Shown here: piece by piece, positions 1 to 7,563 of the stretch
Layout of the letters: each line of letters begins with the position of its first letter
How positions within the stretch are numbered: position 1 is the stretch's first letter
Assembly (NCBI GenBank): GCA_964514215.1
Contig: CAZEPW010000082.1
Span: 1 to 11,731 of the forward strand
Direction: 5' to 3'
DNA: 11,731 bases
From: CAYQUC01 sp964514215
GTDB lineage: Bacteria; Pseudomonadota; Gammaproteobacteria; UBA6429; Thiohalophilaceae
Notes under the pieces: model-generated
What the model was told of the DNA's origin: nothing
The model's input: the letters and a program-made list of their open reading frames with translations, nothing else
Databases searched by the model: none
Translations under genes and position numbers: made by a program

Positions 1-11
1 CATTAGTTTTA

Positions 12-26
12 TCGATAATTTATCGA
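12..26. repeat. 15-bp near-perfect palindrome
   Basis: TCGATAA (12-18) and TTATCGA (20-26) are perfect inverted repeats around a single T. It lies upstream of the miniature element in DNA with no gene. An AT-rich palindrome of this kind could be an operator for a gene left of the window, but nothing else supports a role. It lacks the GC-rich stem and T-run of a terminator. Confidence 0.4.
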
Positions 27-92
27 GAAACAGAGTATGACAGAATTGTATTTCATTACTATTTCTCTATTTATATTTAAAATTAATAACTT

Positions 93-303
93 ACCTGAGC
101 TGCGCATAAGCAGATAATATAGTTTAAATACGGATCAGCAGTGGAAATAGACAAATCATGGCTCGCTAGTCACATCCATGTGCGCTCGACTACCGCGTCC
201 TTGCGGCAGACGGTCATAATTTGTCTATTTCCACTGCTGATCCTGACTTTATCTGGATAAATTATATCCAATAAAAATTTAAATCCTGATGCGCAGCTTA
301 GGT
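93..303. mobile_element. MITE-like miniature transposable element, IS982-type ends
   Basis: This is a 211-bp non-coding element. The left tip ACCTGAGCTGCGCATAAG (93-110) and the reverse complement of the right tip (286-303, ACCTAAGCTGCGCATCAG) match at 16 of 18 bases. The hexamer TAACTT directly abuts both ends (87-92 and 304-309), as expected for a target-site duplication. The left tip also matches the tip of the IS982-family element at 11314-11331 at 15 of 18 bases, so the likely mobilising enzyme is an IS982-type transposase supplied in trans (inference). The interior holds no plausible protein. It carries a 25-bp perfect inverted repeat, a short inverted repeat CAGATAA/TTATCTG (111-117, 249-255) and GGATA/TATCC (255-269). 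The intact duplication and well-matched ends suggest a fairly recent insertion. Confidence 0.8.
132..243. repeat. 25-bp perfect inverted repeat with GC-rich 62-bp loop
   Basis: Positions 132-156 and 219-243 are exact reverse complements over 25 bp. The arm begins GGATCAGCAGTGG and ends GACAAAT. The 62-bp loop (157-218) is clearly richer in G and C than the surrounding DNA and contains a smaller hairpin, CCGC (193-196) / GCGG (203-206). The repeat sits inside the miniature element at 93-303. If transcribed it would form a long, stable hairpin RNA from either strand; as single-stranded DNA it would form a cruciform. No RNA family is recognised. Confidence 0.85.
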
Positions 304-346
304 TAACTTGCTTTAAATTTGTAGCTGTTAATTTTTTATTAAAATA

Positions 347-465
347 ACCTGGACTCGGGACAAACAATTATGCAGTTTAAACTCGGTCATACCGATTCCA
401 TATCCTCACTGTGGAGCTTATAAAATATCCAACGTTTTTAGTATATCCTTATGCAAACCTTAGGT
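347..465. mobile_element. Decayed IS982-type miniature element
   Basis: The left tip at 347-364 (ACCTGGACTCGGGACAAA) matches the IS982-type tip at 11314-11331 at 14 of 18 bases. The right tip at 448-465 (CTTATGCAAACCTTAGGT), reverse-complemented, matches the right tip of the 93-303 element at 14 of 18 bases. The two tips match each other poorly and no target duplication is visible, so this is either an old eroded copy or two unrelated end remnants. The right tip overlaps the 3' end of the sensor kinase gene. TCGGT/ACCGA (383-395) forms a small internal hairpin. The pairing of the two tips into one element is inference. Confidence 0.4.
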
Positions 466-1792
466 TAATTACGCCGGGAAGCTTTAATCGCACTATTGTT
501 CCACCATCGGTTCGGGCAGAAAATTCGAGTGTCCAACCGTTGGATTGGGAAATTAATTGTGAAATAGCCAGGCCTAGTCCAAGACCTTTAACTTTAAGTT
601 GTTTATCTTCGTTAATGCGTACAAATGCTTGTAATATTTGAGTGGTTTTTTCTGGGGGAATTCCTATGCCTCGGTCGAGTACTAAAATAGTTAAATTTGA
701 TTCGCGTATTTCAGTTTGGATCTGAACTATTTTGTTGCCACTGTATTTTAGGGCATTATCAATTAGGTTTGATACTACACGACGAAACGCTTCTAACGGA
801 ATGTTAATGCTGCCGGTGTAAGATGATTCGATTGATATTCGCTCGCTTGAAAAATTCTCTGCGATGTTTTGTAATGACTCGGTTAGATTAATATGAATGC
901 ACTCTTGTATGCTGATGCCGCGACCAAGTGATAAAAATTGTTCGATGATGGCATCCATATCTTTTAACACTTGGCTGCAATCAGTAAAACGCGACTGGCT
1001 TAATTGATCACGAGCCATTTCTAATAATAACGTTAAGCGTGTTAAAGGTGTGCGTAATTCATGTGAGATACCAATTAAGAGTGTATTTCGGTTATCGATT
1101 AAGTTTTGAACCTGAGTCGACATCATATTAAATTGATTGTATAAATCTTGAATTTCACGGCTGTTATTTTGCTGGTTAATTTTAGGTTTAATTCCCTGCC
1201 CTAAAGATTTTGCGGCATTAAGTAAATGCGTCAGTGGTTGTGTTATATATCGAACAAAAACAAAAGCAGTTAACAAACTAAATACAACATTTAAAATCAA
1301 TAACGCGATAAAAACGGCCGAAGGGTTGGTACCAATACGCTCATGTTTATAACCAATTTTAATAGTTTTTTTATTTATTTTAAGTAACATCCAATAATAT
1401 TTTTGATTGGATATAGATGTTGACCATATTTTAATGTCACGTTGTTGTTTTTTAGTTAATACTTCAGACAATAAATTATTAAAAATTAAATCACTGGTTT
1501 CTGATGTTTCAAGTTGCATGTTAGTAAAAATATAGAGACTGGCATTGTTTTTTAGGTAATTTTGATAATCTTGTTGTTCATCTATTGTTAAGGTAGTCCA
1601 GTGGCTGGCTGCATCGATTAACCGTTCAGATAAATCCTCAACGGCTTGTCGCATGACGGGCAATAAACCCATGCTCATGGTGATGGCCATCATTATGATT
1701 TGGAAAAGTAATAATGCTAAGATTAATATGATTGTTAAACGAGTACGTAAACTCCAAGGACGTGTTTTACTCTTATGAAATAACTTGGACAT
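449..1792 (-). CDS. EnvZ-like sensor histidine kinase
   Basis: This is an inner-membrane sensor kinase of 447 residues, close to the length of EnvZ. Two membrane helices (about residues 20-43 and 158-182) bracket a periplasmic sensor region of roughly 115 residues. A HAMP linker follows, then a HisKA domain with the phospho-acceptor H244 in SHELRTPLTR. The ATPase domain has the N box (N342, D345, N346), the G1 box DRGIGIP (373-379) and the G2 box KGLGLGLA (402-409). All catalytic motifs look intact. It starts 3 bp after the response regulator stop and has no obvious Shine-Dalgarno sequence, so it is probably translationally coupled. The last residues, NLRFA and the TAA stop, are encoded by a sequence resembling a transposon tip (448-465), so the native C-terminus may have been replaced. 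The family is clear; the stimulus is unknown and orthology to EnvZ is not established. Confidence 0.93.
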   Translation of the reverse strand: MSKLFHKSKTRPWSLRTRLTIILILALLLFQIIMMAITMSMGLLPVMRQAVEDLSERLIDAASHWTTLTIDEQQDYQNYLKNNASLYIFTNMQLETSETSDLIFNNLLSEVLTKKQQRDIKIWSTSISNQKYYWMLLKINKKTIKIGYKHERIGTNPSAVFIALLILNVVFSLLTAFVFVRYITQPLTHLLNAAKSLGQGIKPKINQQNNSREIQDLYNQFNMMSTQVQNLIDNRNTLLIGISHELRTPLTRLTLLLEMARDQLSQSRFTDCSQVLKDMDAIIEQFLSLGRGISIQECIHINLTESLQNIAENFSSERISIESSYTGSINIPLEAFRRVVSNLIDNALKYSGNKIVQIQTEIRESNLTILVLDRGIGIPPEKTTQILQAFVRINEDKQLKVKGLGLGLAISQLISQSNGWTLEFSARTDGGTIVRLKLPGVINLRFA

Positions 1793-1795
1793 AGT

Positions 1796-2509
1796 TTAGT
1801 TATCATCAAGTGAAAACAAGTATCCTTTGCCTCGAATAGTACGCAAAAATTGCGGTGAAGATGGGTTTGCTTCAATTTTTTTACGAAGCCGTGTGACCCT
1901 GACATCGATACTGCGATCATAGGGGGAGCGATCAAAATCATTTAGTTGGTTGATTAAAAAATCACGTGGTAAAATTTTATTGGGATTTTCTAATAAGATT
2001 TGCAGCAAAGAATAGTCACCCTGAGTTAGATCAACTTCGATATTCATTTTGGTTAATTGTAATCGTGAACTATTAAATTTAAATTCGCCGAAATGGATTA
2101 CGGTTTGAGGTTCTATGTGTTTTGTGGCTATTTTTTTGTCGGCAATTCGGCGTAACTGTATTCTGATGCGCGCTAATAACTCTCGTGGATTAAATGGCTT
2201 TGCCAAATAATCATCGGCCCCGGTTTCCAATCCCGCAATTTTATCAACGGCTTCACCATGAGCCGATAACATGATAATGGCAGGGTCTAATTTTTCTCGA
2301 AGTCGTTTGGCTATTGATAAACCATCTTCTCCCGGAAGCATTCGATCCAGAATGAACAAATCAACGCAATGCTTGTCTAGATAGTTGTCCATTGCCGTTG
2401 CATCGGCTACTGATGACACTGTTAAATCATTGTCTGATAAGTATTGACATAAAAGCTGGCGTAGTTCAGATTCATCATCAATAACTAGTATATTATGATT
2501 AAAATCCAT
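1796..2509 (-). CDS. OmpR-family response regulator
   Basis: This 237-residue DNA-binding regulator is the cognate partner of the kinase encoded 3 bp downstream. The receiver domain (about 5-120) has the acidic pair D11/D12, phospho-acceptor D55 in LFILDRMLPG, S82 and the conserved K104 in AKPF. The C-terminal winged-helix domain (about 135-234) contains the OmpR-type recognition region SIDVRVTRLRKKIE and ends in the typical IRGKGYLF. Length and motifs are full for the OmpR/PhoB class. The ATG is preceded by AGGA (2519-2522 on the minus strand) at good spacing. It probably controls its own operon, and perhaps the divergent gene at 2793, since the two share a 283-bp upstream region. Its regulon cannot be read from the window. 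Confidence 0.95.
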   Translation of the reverse strand: MDFNHNILVIDDESELRQLLCQYLSDNDLTVSSVADATAMDNYLDKHCVDLFILDRMLPGEDGLSIAKRLREKLDPAIIMLSAHGEAVDKIAGLETGADDYLAKPFNPRELLARIRIQLRRIADKKIATKHIEPQTVIHFGEFKFNSSRLQLTKMNIEVDLTQGDYSLLQILLENPNKILPRDFLINQLNDFDRSPYDRSIDVRVTRLRKKIEANPSSPQFLRTIRGKGYLFSLDDN

Positions 2510-2561
2510 TTTTCTAGGTCCTGTTATTTTATAATAAACGTTGTGAATTGAATCGCGATTA

Positions 2562-2592
2562 AATATAGCATACTAAAGATAATTTAGTACAA
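2562..2592 (-). promoter_or_regulatory. Candidate promoter with operator-like repeat upstream of response regulator
   Basis: Read on the minus strand, TTGTAC (2587-2592) is followed after 19 bp by TGCTATATT (2562-2570), which fits an extended -10 element. The spacer is largely filled by a perfect 7-bp inverted repeat, TACTAAA (2571-2577) and TTTAGTA (2583-2589), separated by GATAA. A dyad in that position could let a regulator block or alter RNA polymerase binding, possibly autoregulation by the OmpR-type protein. The dyad is seen directly; the promoter assignment is inference and the spacer is longer than ideal. Confidence 0.35.
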
Positions 2593-2792
2593 AAAACAAT
2601 CTATCTTAATATGAGGTATATAGTAACAGCCTGACCTTAAAGGAATATTGATGTCTTAAATTAAAAACACAGTTTAAATAAGAGATATATCCGACTAGTG
2701 TTTGGTATTGTGTCATTTTTTATAAATTCTACTTTAGAAACAGTGTCTTATATTTGTTGTAAAAAATAGTTTAATTAGGCTGAGAGTCACTT

Positions 2793-4661
2793 ATGAAGCA
2801 ATATTTTCTTAATGTTTTAATTTTTTTTGCGTTTAGCCAATTTACCAGTGGAATGTTACTTGCTGCTAGTAGCACAGAAGCAAGTTCCAATAAATTGGCG
2901 AATCACGCGTCTCCTTATTTAGCGATGCATGGTAGTGATCCGGTAAATTGGCAAGAATGGAATGCCGAGACTGTGGCTCGGGCTCGTAAAGAAAACAAAA
3001 TTTTATTTGTGTCCAGTGGTTATTTTTCATGTCATTGGTGCCATGTTATGCAACGTGAAAGTTATAAGAATAAAGAAATTGCAGATATTATTAATGCAAA
3101 TTTTATTGCGGTGAAAGTAGATCGTGAATTAAATCCAGCATTAGATGCTCGTTTAATCGATTTTGCTGAGCGGACTACTGGTAGCGCCGGTTGGCCGTTA
3201 AATGTATTTATTACGCCTGAAGGTTATCCGTTAGTCGCGATGACTTATGTGCCAGCAACTCAATTTAAAGGTATATTACTAAAAATTAATAACCGTTGGC
3301 AAAAAGAAGCTAGTGATTTAAAGCAGTATGCGGTTAGCGCTGCTGATGAATTATATCCTGTTTTACGTCAGACTGATGAAAAATTAGCTAAAGGACTTGG
3401 ACGAGAATACCTTCAAGTTTTTCAAATGAAGGCTCTTGATTTTGCCGATGAATTACAAGGTGGCTTTGGTCAAAGCTTAAAGTTTCCTTCGGCACCACAA
3501 TTAAAATTACTACTTGATATCCAAAAACATAATCCAAATCCTAGGTTGGAAACGTTTTTACGATTAACGTTAGATCAAATGCGCAGCCAAGGTTTGTGGG
3601 ATCAAATTGGTGGTGGCTTTTATCGTTATGTTGTTGATCCGGCTTGGCAAGTGCCTCATTTTGAAAAAATGTTATACAATAATGCGCTATTGGCCGCGAT
3701 TTATTTTGATGCGGCTCAAATTTTTAAACAAAAAAAATATCGCCAAACTGCAATTGCGACATTGGATTTTATGATTCGAGATCTTTCTACGACAGGTGAT
3801 GCTCTGGCTGCTAGTTTATCTGCGGTGGATAATAATGGTGTTGAAGGTGGTTATTATGTTTGGACAAATGATGAGATAAAAAAATTAGCCAGTAGCAAAG
3901 AATATTCTATGGCGGTACTTTTATGGGGATTGAATAGTCCTCCTGCACTAGAACATGGCCATCATTTAACACAAAAAATGAGTTTTGATGATATTGCAAT
4001 AAAACTCAAAATAACAAAAAAACAGGTTAAGCAATTACTTGCCTCACTTAGTGTTAAGTTATTTAAAGTCCGACAGAAGAGGAGTTTGCCCAAAGACGAT
4101 AAGCAATTAGCTGCTTGGAATGGTTTGGCATTGTCGGCTTTTGTTAAAGGTGCGAGTGTAACGGGGCAGCAACGTTTTAAACTTCAGGCAAAAAAAATCA
4201 AAGAGTATATTGAAAAACAACTATGGCAAAATCAACAGTTATTACGCGCGGTTAAAAATTCGCGGGCAATCGGTGTTGCAGGTTTAGAAGATTATGCTTA
4301 TGTTGCACAAGGATTTTATGATTATGCTGTGTATAGCAAAAACACCAGCGACATGACTTTGGCGCACCATGTTGTAGAACAAGGTTTTTCACGATTTTAC
4401 ACCCAATATGGTTGGGTCTTGTCTGAGAATATGTTGTTGCAATACGGTAAAGGTGAAATTTTAATGACCGATGGGCCAATGCCTTCTGCTGCTTCGTTAT
4501 TAGCGGCAGTTAGTTTGCGTTTGACTAAAAAATTCAAAGATGCGAAATTAAAGAAATTAGCTTTATCATCTTTAAATGTAAAACCTGAACAATTATCGAA
4601 TCAACCTTATTGGTATGCAACACATGTAAATGCAATTGCAGAATATCAATTGGATTGGTGA
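2793..4661 (+). CDS. Exported DUF255/YyaL-like thioredoxin-fold protein
   Basis: This 622-residue protein belongs to the YyaL / SPATA20 (SSP411) family, which joins an N-terminal thioredoxin-like DUF255 domain to an (alpha/alpha)6-barrel resembling sugar epimerases and glycosidases. The thioredoxin part (about 33-150) has the family signatures SPYLAMHGSDPVNW and CHWCHVM, giving the redox pair C80/C83. The barrel contains GGFGQSLKFP (223-232), GGGFYRYVVDPAWQVPHFEK (273-292), AAWNGLALSAF (440-450), LEDYAYVAQG (498-507) and GPMPSAASLLAA (561-572). Residues 1-26 look like a cleavable signal peptide with a hydrophobic core and an AAS-type end, so the protein is probably periplasmic. Bacterial relatives are commonly around 690 residues, so this copy is somewhat short. 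AGGCTGAGAG precedes the ATG. It converges on the next gene with 3 bp between stops. The enzymatic role of the family is not settled. Confidence 0.88.
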   Translation: MKQYFLNVLIFFAFSQFTSGMLLAASSTEASSNKLANHASPYLAMHGSDPVNWQEWNAETVARARKENKILFVSSGYFSCHWCHVMQRESYKNKEIADIINANFIAVKVDRELNPALDARLIDFAERTTGSAGWPLNVFITPEGYPLVAMTYVPATQFKGILLKINNRWQKEASDLKQYAVSAADELYPVLRQTDEKLAKGLGREYLQVFQMKALDFADELQGGFGQSLKFPSAPQLKLLLDIQKHNPNPRLETFLRLTLDQMRSQGLWDQIGGGFYRYVVDPAWQVPHFEKMLYNNALLAAIYFDAAQIFKQKKYRQTAIATLDFMIRDLSTTGDALAASLSAVDNNGVEGGYYVWTNDEIKKLASSKEYSMAVLLWGLNSPPALEHGHHLTQKMSFDDIAIKLKITKKQVKQLLASLSVKLFKVRQKRSLPKDDKQLAAWNGLALSAFVKGASVTGQQRFKLQAKKIKEYIEKQLWQNQQLLRAVKNSRAIGVAGLEDYAYVAQGFYDYAVYSKNTSDMTLAHHVVEQGFSRFYTQYGWVLSENMLLQYGKGEILMTDGPMPSAASLLAAVSLRLTKKFKDAKLKKLALSSLNVKPEQLSNQPYWYATHVNAIAEYQLDW

Positions 4662-4664
4662 ATT

Positions 4665-6359
4665 TTAATGACTGGCCACCACGTTTGAAATATCCACTGC
4701 TTCAAATTGAAATTGGGCGATGCTACCGGTGGCGAGTAGTAATTTTGTGAGTCGTAAATAATACAGACGCTCAGAAGTATTCACCGCAATGACGGTATTG
4801 ATATCGTATAAAAAAGCCGGAACAATAATATTATGGCCTTCAATTTTAGTATTGGTGTCTTCGATTAGTAGGCTTCGATAATAGTCTGTGCCCGCACCTA
4901 CCCCGGATATACCTTTTACTGCAACTGGACTAGCATCGGATGCAATGCTCATGACGCCAATTTCAATGTTGGCTCGATCGCGAGATTTTTGCCAACGTAC
5001 GATACCAAATTGCCATTTTGCTTTTTCGTGACGCTTCGCTTTATATGCAATGAGATCGCCAACTTTAACAATTTTACGGGTATATTTTTCAAGATCGCCG
5101 CTAAGGGCTAGCCCAAATTCACTATTATTAATTTCATACCAAGTGCTGGTTAAATAAATCGTACGGTTATGCCGTTTGTCACTTTCTAATGCAAATTTAT
5201 AGGATTCAGTTTGAGCTTTTCTGTCGTTAGTTGTCTTTGATGCACCGGCAGTCATCATTTTGTATTCATCCATTGCTGGAGTAAAATGTGCTTGTTGTGA
5301 TAAGAAAAAATGACACGCATTCATGCTGTTGATTAATGTCATTTCAATAGAGGACTTACCGCGGATAATTTCTCGAGATACACGTTGTCGCCAATTGTCT
5401 GAAATTCGCATCAACATATTTCGTATATTTCTATTGAGTAATGTCTCCGGCTCTATTGAATCATTGAGAGAGTTGATGAGCAATTTCTGAATATCATTTT
5501 CAAGTTTTTTCTTCACTAGTGAAATGTCGACAATTCGGCCATCACTCGGAATCCAAGTATTGTCATTGCTAACATACCGAGGCCCTAAGTCGTCTGTTAG
5601 ATCAATTATATATTCATTATTGGGTGAGAAATCACCGAGAGGTATAATATTGCATTGCTCAATCCATTGAGTCGTAAGTCGGTATACCACATCCGATTCG
5701 TTTTGCATTAAATTATAGGGCTCTGCGATGGCAAGCAAAACAATTCGTTGATACATTTTATCGATAGTATGCGGTGGTGAAAAATGCGCTTGGGCTAATT
5801 GATCATCAACCGGAAAATCTTGCAAGCCTAAAGTTAATGCATAGCGATATAGCTGGTGTAATTCACTCCACACGTCTTCTGGTTCGGGTTGGTAGCAACG
5901 GTATACTTGTAGTAATTGCAAGGACAAATAGTGCATTGCAAAATAAACGGCTTCACAAAGCATTGCATCGTAATTCGTCCGGCTATCATCTAAAATAGCA
6001 AGTTCACTCACGATTAATTTATAGGATGATGCTAATTCGTTAATGAGTTTAACAATATTCGTTTGTCTAATTGCAAATTGATCTTTATAGGGCAGTTTAG
6101 CGGTGTTTAGGGTTTGCTCCAAACCCGACATAATTTCATGAGCCCGTGGCTGAATCAGCAGCATTAATTTTAAACGATCTTTTGATGGGTAGTGCGATTT
6201 GTTTAGTGCTAGCACTTGCTTCGTTAAATCAACAATTGAATCGTCTAATTTGCTTGATATCAACTTCTCTAACCAACGGGATAAATTACGCGGTTTGATA
6301 TAGGGTTTTGGACGTTGAAATAAATCTTGATTTGGCAGGTTTAACACTGGCAAGTACAT
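4665..6359 (-). CDS. Conserved protein with C-terminal PilZ-like domain
   Basis: This 564-residue protein has no signal peptide or membrane helix and is probably cytoplasmic. Roughly residues 20-350 look all-helical, beginning with a proline-rich start (LPVLNLPNQDLF) and LSRWLEKL. The C-terminal part (about 390-555) looks beta-rich and resembles PilZ, the cyclic-di-GMP-binding fold. It has NNSEFG (411-416), which fits the [D/N]xSxxG motif, then VGDLIAY and WQFGIVRW (449-456), then IEIGVMS. The paired arginines expected in front of that motif are not clear; KRHNR (395-399) is the nearest candidate, so ligand binding is uncertain. The overall plan matches a gammaproteobacterial family I know only as uncharacterised. 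AGAGAG lies just upstream of the ATG. It appears to be a single-gene unit. The reading frame is certain; the PilZ assignment is moderate. Confidence 0.8.
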   Translation of the reverse strand: MYLPVLNLPNQDLFQRPKPYIKPRNLSRWLEKLISSKLDDSIVDLTKQVLALNKSHYPSKDRLKLMLLIQPRAHEIMSGLEQTLNTAKLPYKDQFAIRQTNIVKLINELASSYKLIVSELAILDDSRTNYDAMLCEAVYFAMHYLSLQLLQVYRCYQPEPEDVWSELHQLYRYALTLGLQDFPVDDQLAQAHFSPPHTIDKMYQRIVLLAIAEPYNLMQNESDVVYRLTTQWIEQCNIIPLGDFSPNNEYIIDLTDDLGPRYVSNDNTWIPSDGRIVDISLVKKKLENDIQKLLINSLNDSIEPETLLNRNIRNMLMRISDNWRQRVSREIIRGKSSIEMTLINSMNACHFFLSQQAHFTPAMDEYKMMTAGASKTTNDRKAQTESYKFALESDKRHNRTIYLTSTWYEINNSEFGLALSGDLEKYTRKIVKVGDLIAYKAKRHEKAKWQFGIVRWQKSRDRANIEIGVMSIASDASPVAVKGISGVGAGTDYYRSLLIEDTNTKIEGHNIIVPAFLYDINTVIAVNTSERLYYLRLTKLLLATGSIAQFQFEAVDISNVVASH

Positions 6360-6740
6360 AAGTACTCTCTAAGCTATTGATTAGTTAATATTTTAGTCCT
6401 TAGATGTGGCTCTGTCACGGTTAATTTATCGAATAATAAAAAATACTCGTTAATAACATACAATTTTAAGATATTGAGTGTATTTTGGTGAAATATTTTC
6501 GAAATAAGCGTGTTTGTTATTTGTAACCAAATGGTGTTTCTGATATCGGATAATTAAATCAGTATTTGCCGCAATAACTATATAATAATATGTAAAACTG
6601 CTGAGGATCAAATCTGCTACTATTCAAGTAATGAGTATGAGGTTAGAGTGTTTGTACTGAAAATGAAAAGCAGAAATTTAAATAATTTAGTTACTCTCAG
6701 TTGGTTATATATAAAATGAATTTTGGTATATAGTTAATCT
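6360..6740. other. 381-bp region without a recognised gene
   Basis: This very AT-rich gap lies between two divergent genes and must hold both their promoters. The lipoprotein side has TATATAAAAT (6708-6717) as a possible -10 region, but no good -35. Only weak dyads are visible, for example CTGAT/ATCAG around 6539-6563. An 18-codon frame starting at 6664 lacks any support. I see no tRNA, riboswitch, transposon tip or strong terminator. Confidence 0.5.
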
Positions 6741-7370
6741 ATGAAAACCATTCCTATTAAAATAATTCTGTTATTGAGCTTTTTCGTTTTGTTCATCAAT
6801 GCTTGTGCAACTTTAAATAAAAATGAGTGCAAAACAGCAGATTGGAGCTTAATTGGATATGAAGATGGTGCAAAAGGCCGAGTTGCAGGGCGAATAGCTC
6901 AACACCGCAAGGCTTGTGCTGAATATGGTGTTAGTCCTAATTTAACCTTATATAACCAAGGGCGAGCTCAAGGCTTGCATGAATATTGTATTGCTGTTAC
7001 TGGCTATAATCTTGGATTACGGGGTTCTGCCTACAAAGGCATTTGTTCTGGTTATAATGAAGCTGAATTTATTGCTGCTTTTAAATCAGGCCAGCAAATA
7101 TACCGTGAAAAGTCTAAATTACGGAAAATGAAAAAAAACTTAGTGCATAAGCAGGAATCATTAGAAAATATTGCTGTGCAACAACGTAAAGTAGAACAAC
7201 AAATAATTAAAGGTAATTTACCATCAGCTAAAATTATCTTATTATTGGTTGATACTAAAAAGCTTGCAGCCAATCATGCCATTCTTGCAAAACACATACA
7301 CGCTTTGCAAGCTGCTATTGTAGAACAAAAATCTTACATCTCTCACTTAAAGCAACAATCCACCTACTAA
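6741..7370 (+). CDS. DUF2799-like lipoprotein
   Basis: This 209-residue protein has a signal peptide ending in INAC, so C22 is the likely lipidated residue after signal peptidase II cleavage. The mature part carries the DUF2799-type pattern: C30 and DW, IGYEDGAKG, HRKAC (55-59), YNQGRAQGLHEYC (71-83), a glycine-rich repeat around GYNLGLRGSAYKGIC (88-102), and FIAAFKSGQ. C30, C59, C83 and C102 could form disulfides in the periplasm. Residues about 121-200 are strongly helical and charged and probably form a coiled coil. An in-frame stop lies just upstream, so the ATG is the first possible start, although no Shine-Dalgarno sequence is evident. It lies in the same direction as the following signalling operon but is separated by 193 bp. 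The function of the family is unknown. Confidence 0.85.
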   Translation: MKTIPIKIILLLSFFVLFINACATLNKNECKTADWSLIGYEDGAKGRVAGRIAQHRKACAEYGVSPNLTLYNQGRAQGLHEYCIAVTGYNLGLRGSAYKGICSGYNEAEFIAAFKSGQQIYREKSKLRKMKKNLVHKQESLENIAVQQRKVEQQIIKGNLPSAKIILLLVDTKKLAANHAILAKHIHALQAAIVEQKSYISHLKQQSTY

Positions 7371-7563
7371 ACTTCAGCCGTTCTTAAATTTTTTGAGCTG
7401 AGGTTCAAATTCTATAATAACTATAAACATATAAATTGTGTGTCATCAAAAACTATGATGTTTTAACATGCTTTGTATTATAGAAATTGCCTCAAATGTC
7501 GATATTGTAAAGTGTGAAGTTATTCTTCTGTTATATTAATTAACCATAAAAATAATTAGGTTT

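Noticed and set aside
3..80. Open frame entering from the left edge and ending before the MITE
   Set aside because: About 25 codons of low-complexity sequence with no recognisable protein character; it cannot be told from chance without upstream DNA.
93..303. Integron attC site, suggested by the long imperfect palindrome
   Set aside because: No GTTRRRY/RYYYAAC core pair is found at the boundaries, and the ends match transposon tips with a target duplication instead.
170..367. 65-codon open frame on the minus strand
   Set aside because: It runs through the MITE loop, one inverted-repeat arm and the right terminal repeat, so it is a by-product of the element.
411..641. 76-codon open frame on the plus strand
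   Set aside because: It lies antisense to the ATPase end of the sensor kinase and shows no protein family character.
2638..2659. AAAGGA followed by ATG TCT TAA, a possible minimal upstream open frame
   Set aside because: It is a single codon before the stop and lies 134 bp before the real start; most likely chance.
7369..7405. Hairpin AACTTCAGC/GCTGAGGTT after the lipoprotein gene as a terminator
   Set aside because: The stem has a wobble pair and an 18-base loop, and no T-run follows. The right arm resembles a transposon tip over only about 10 bases.
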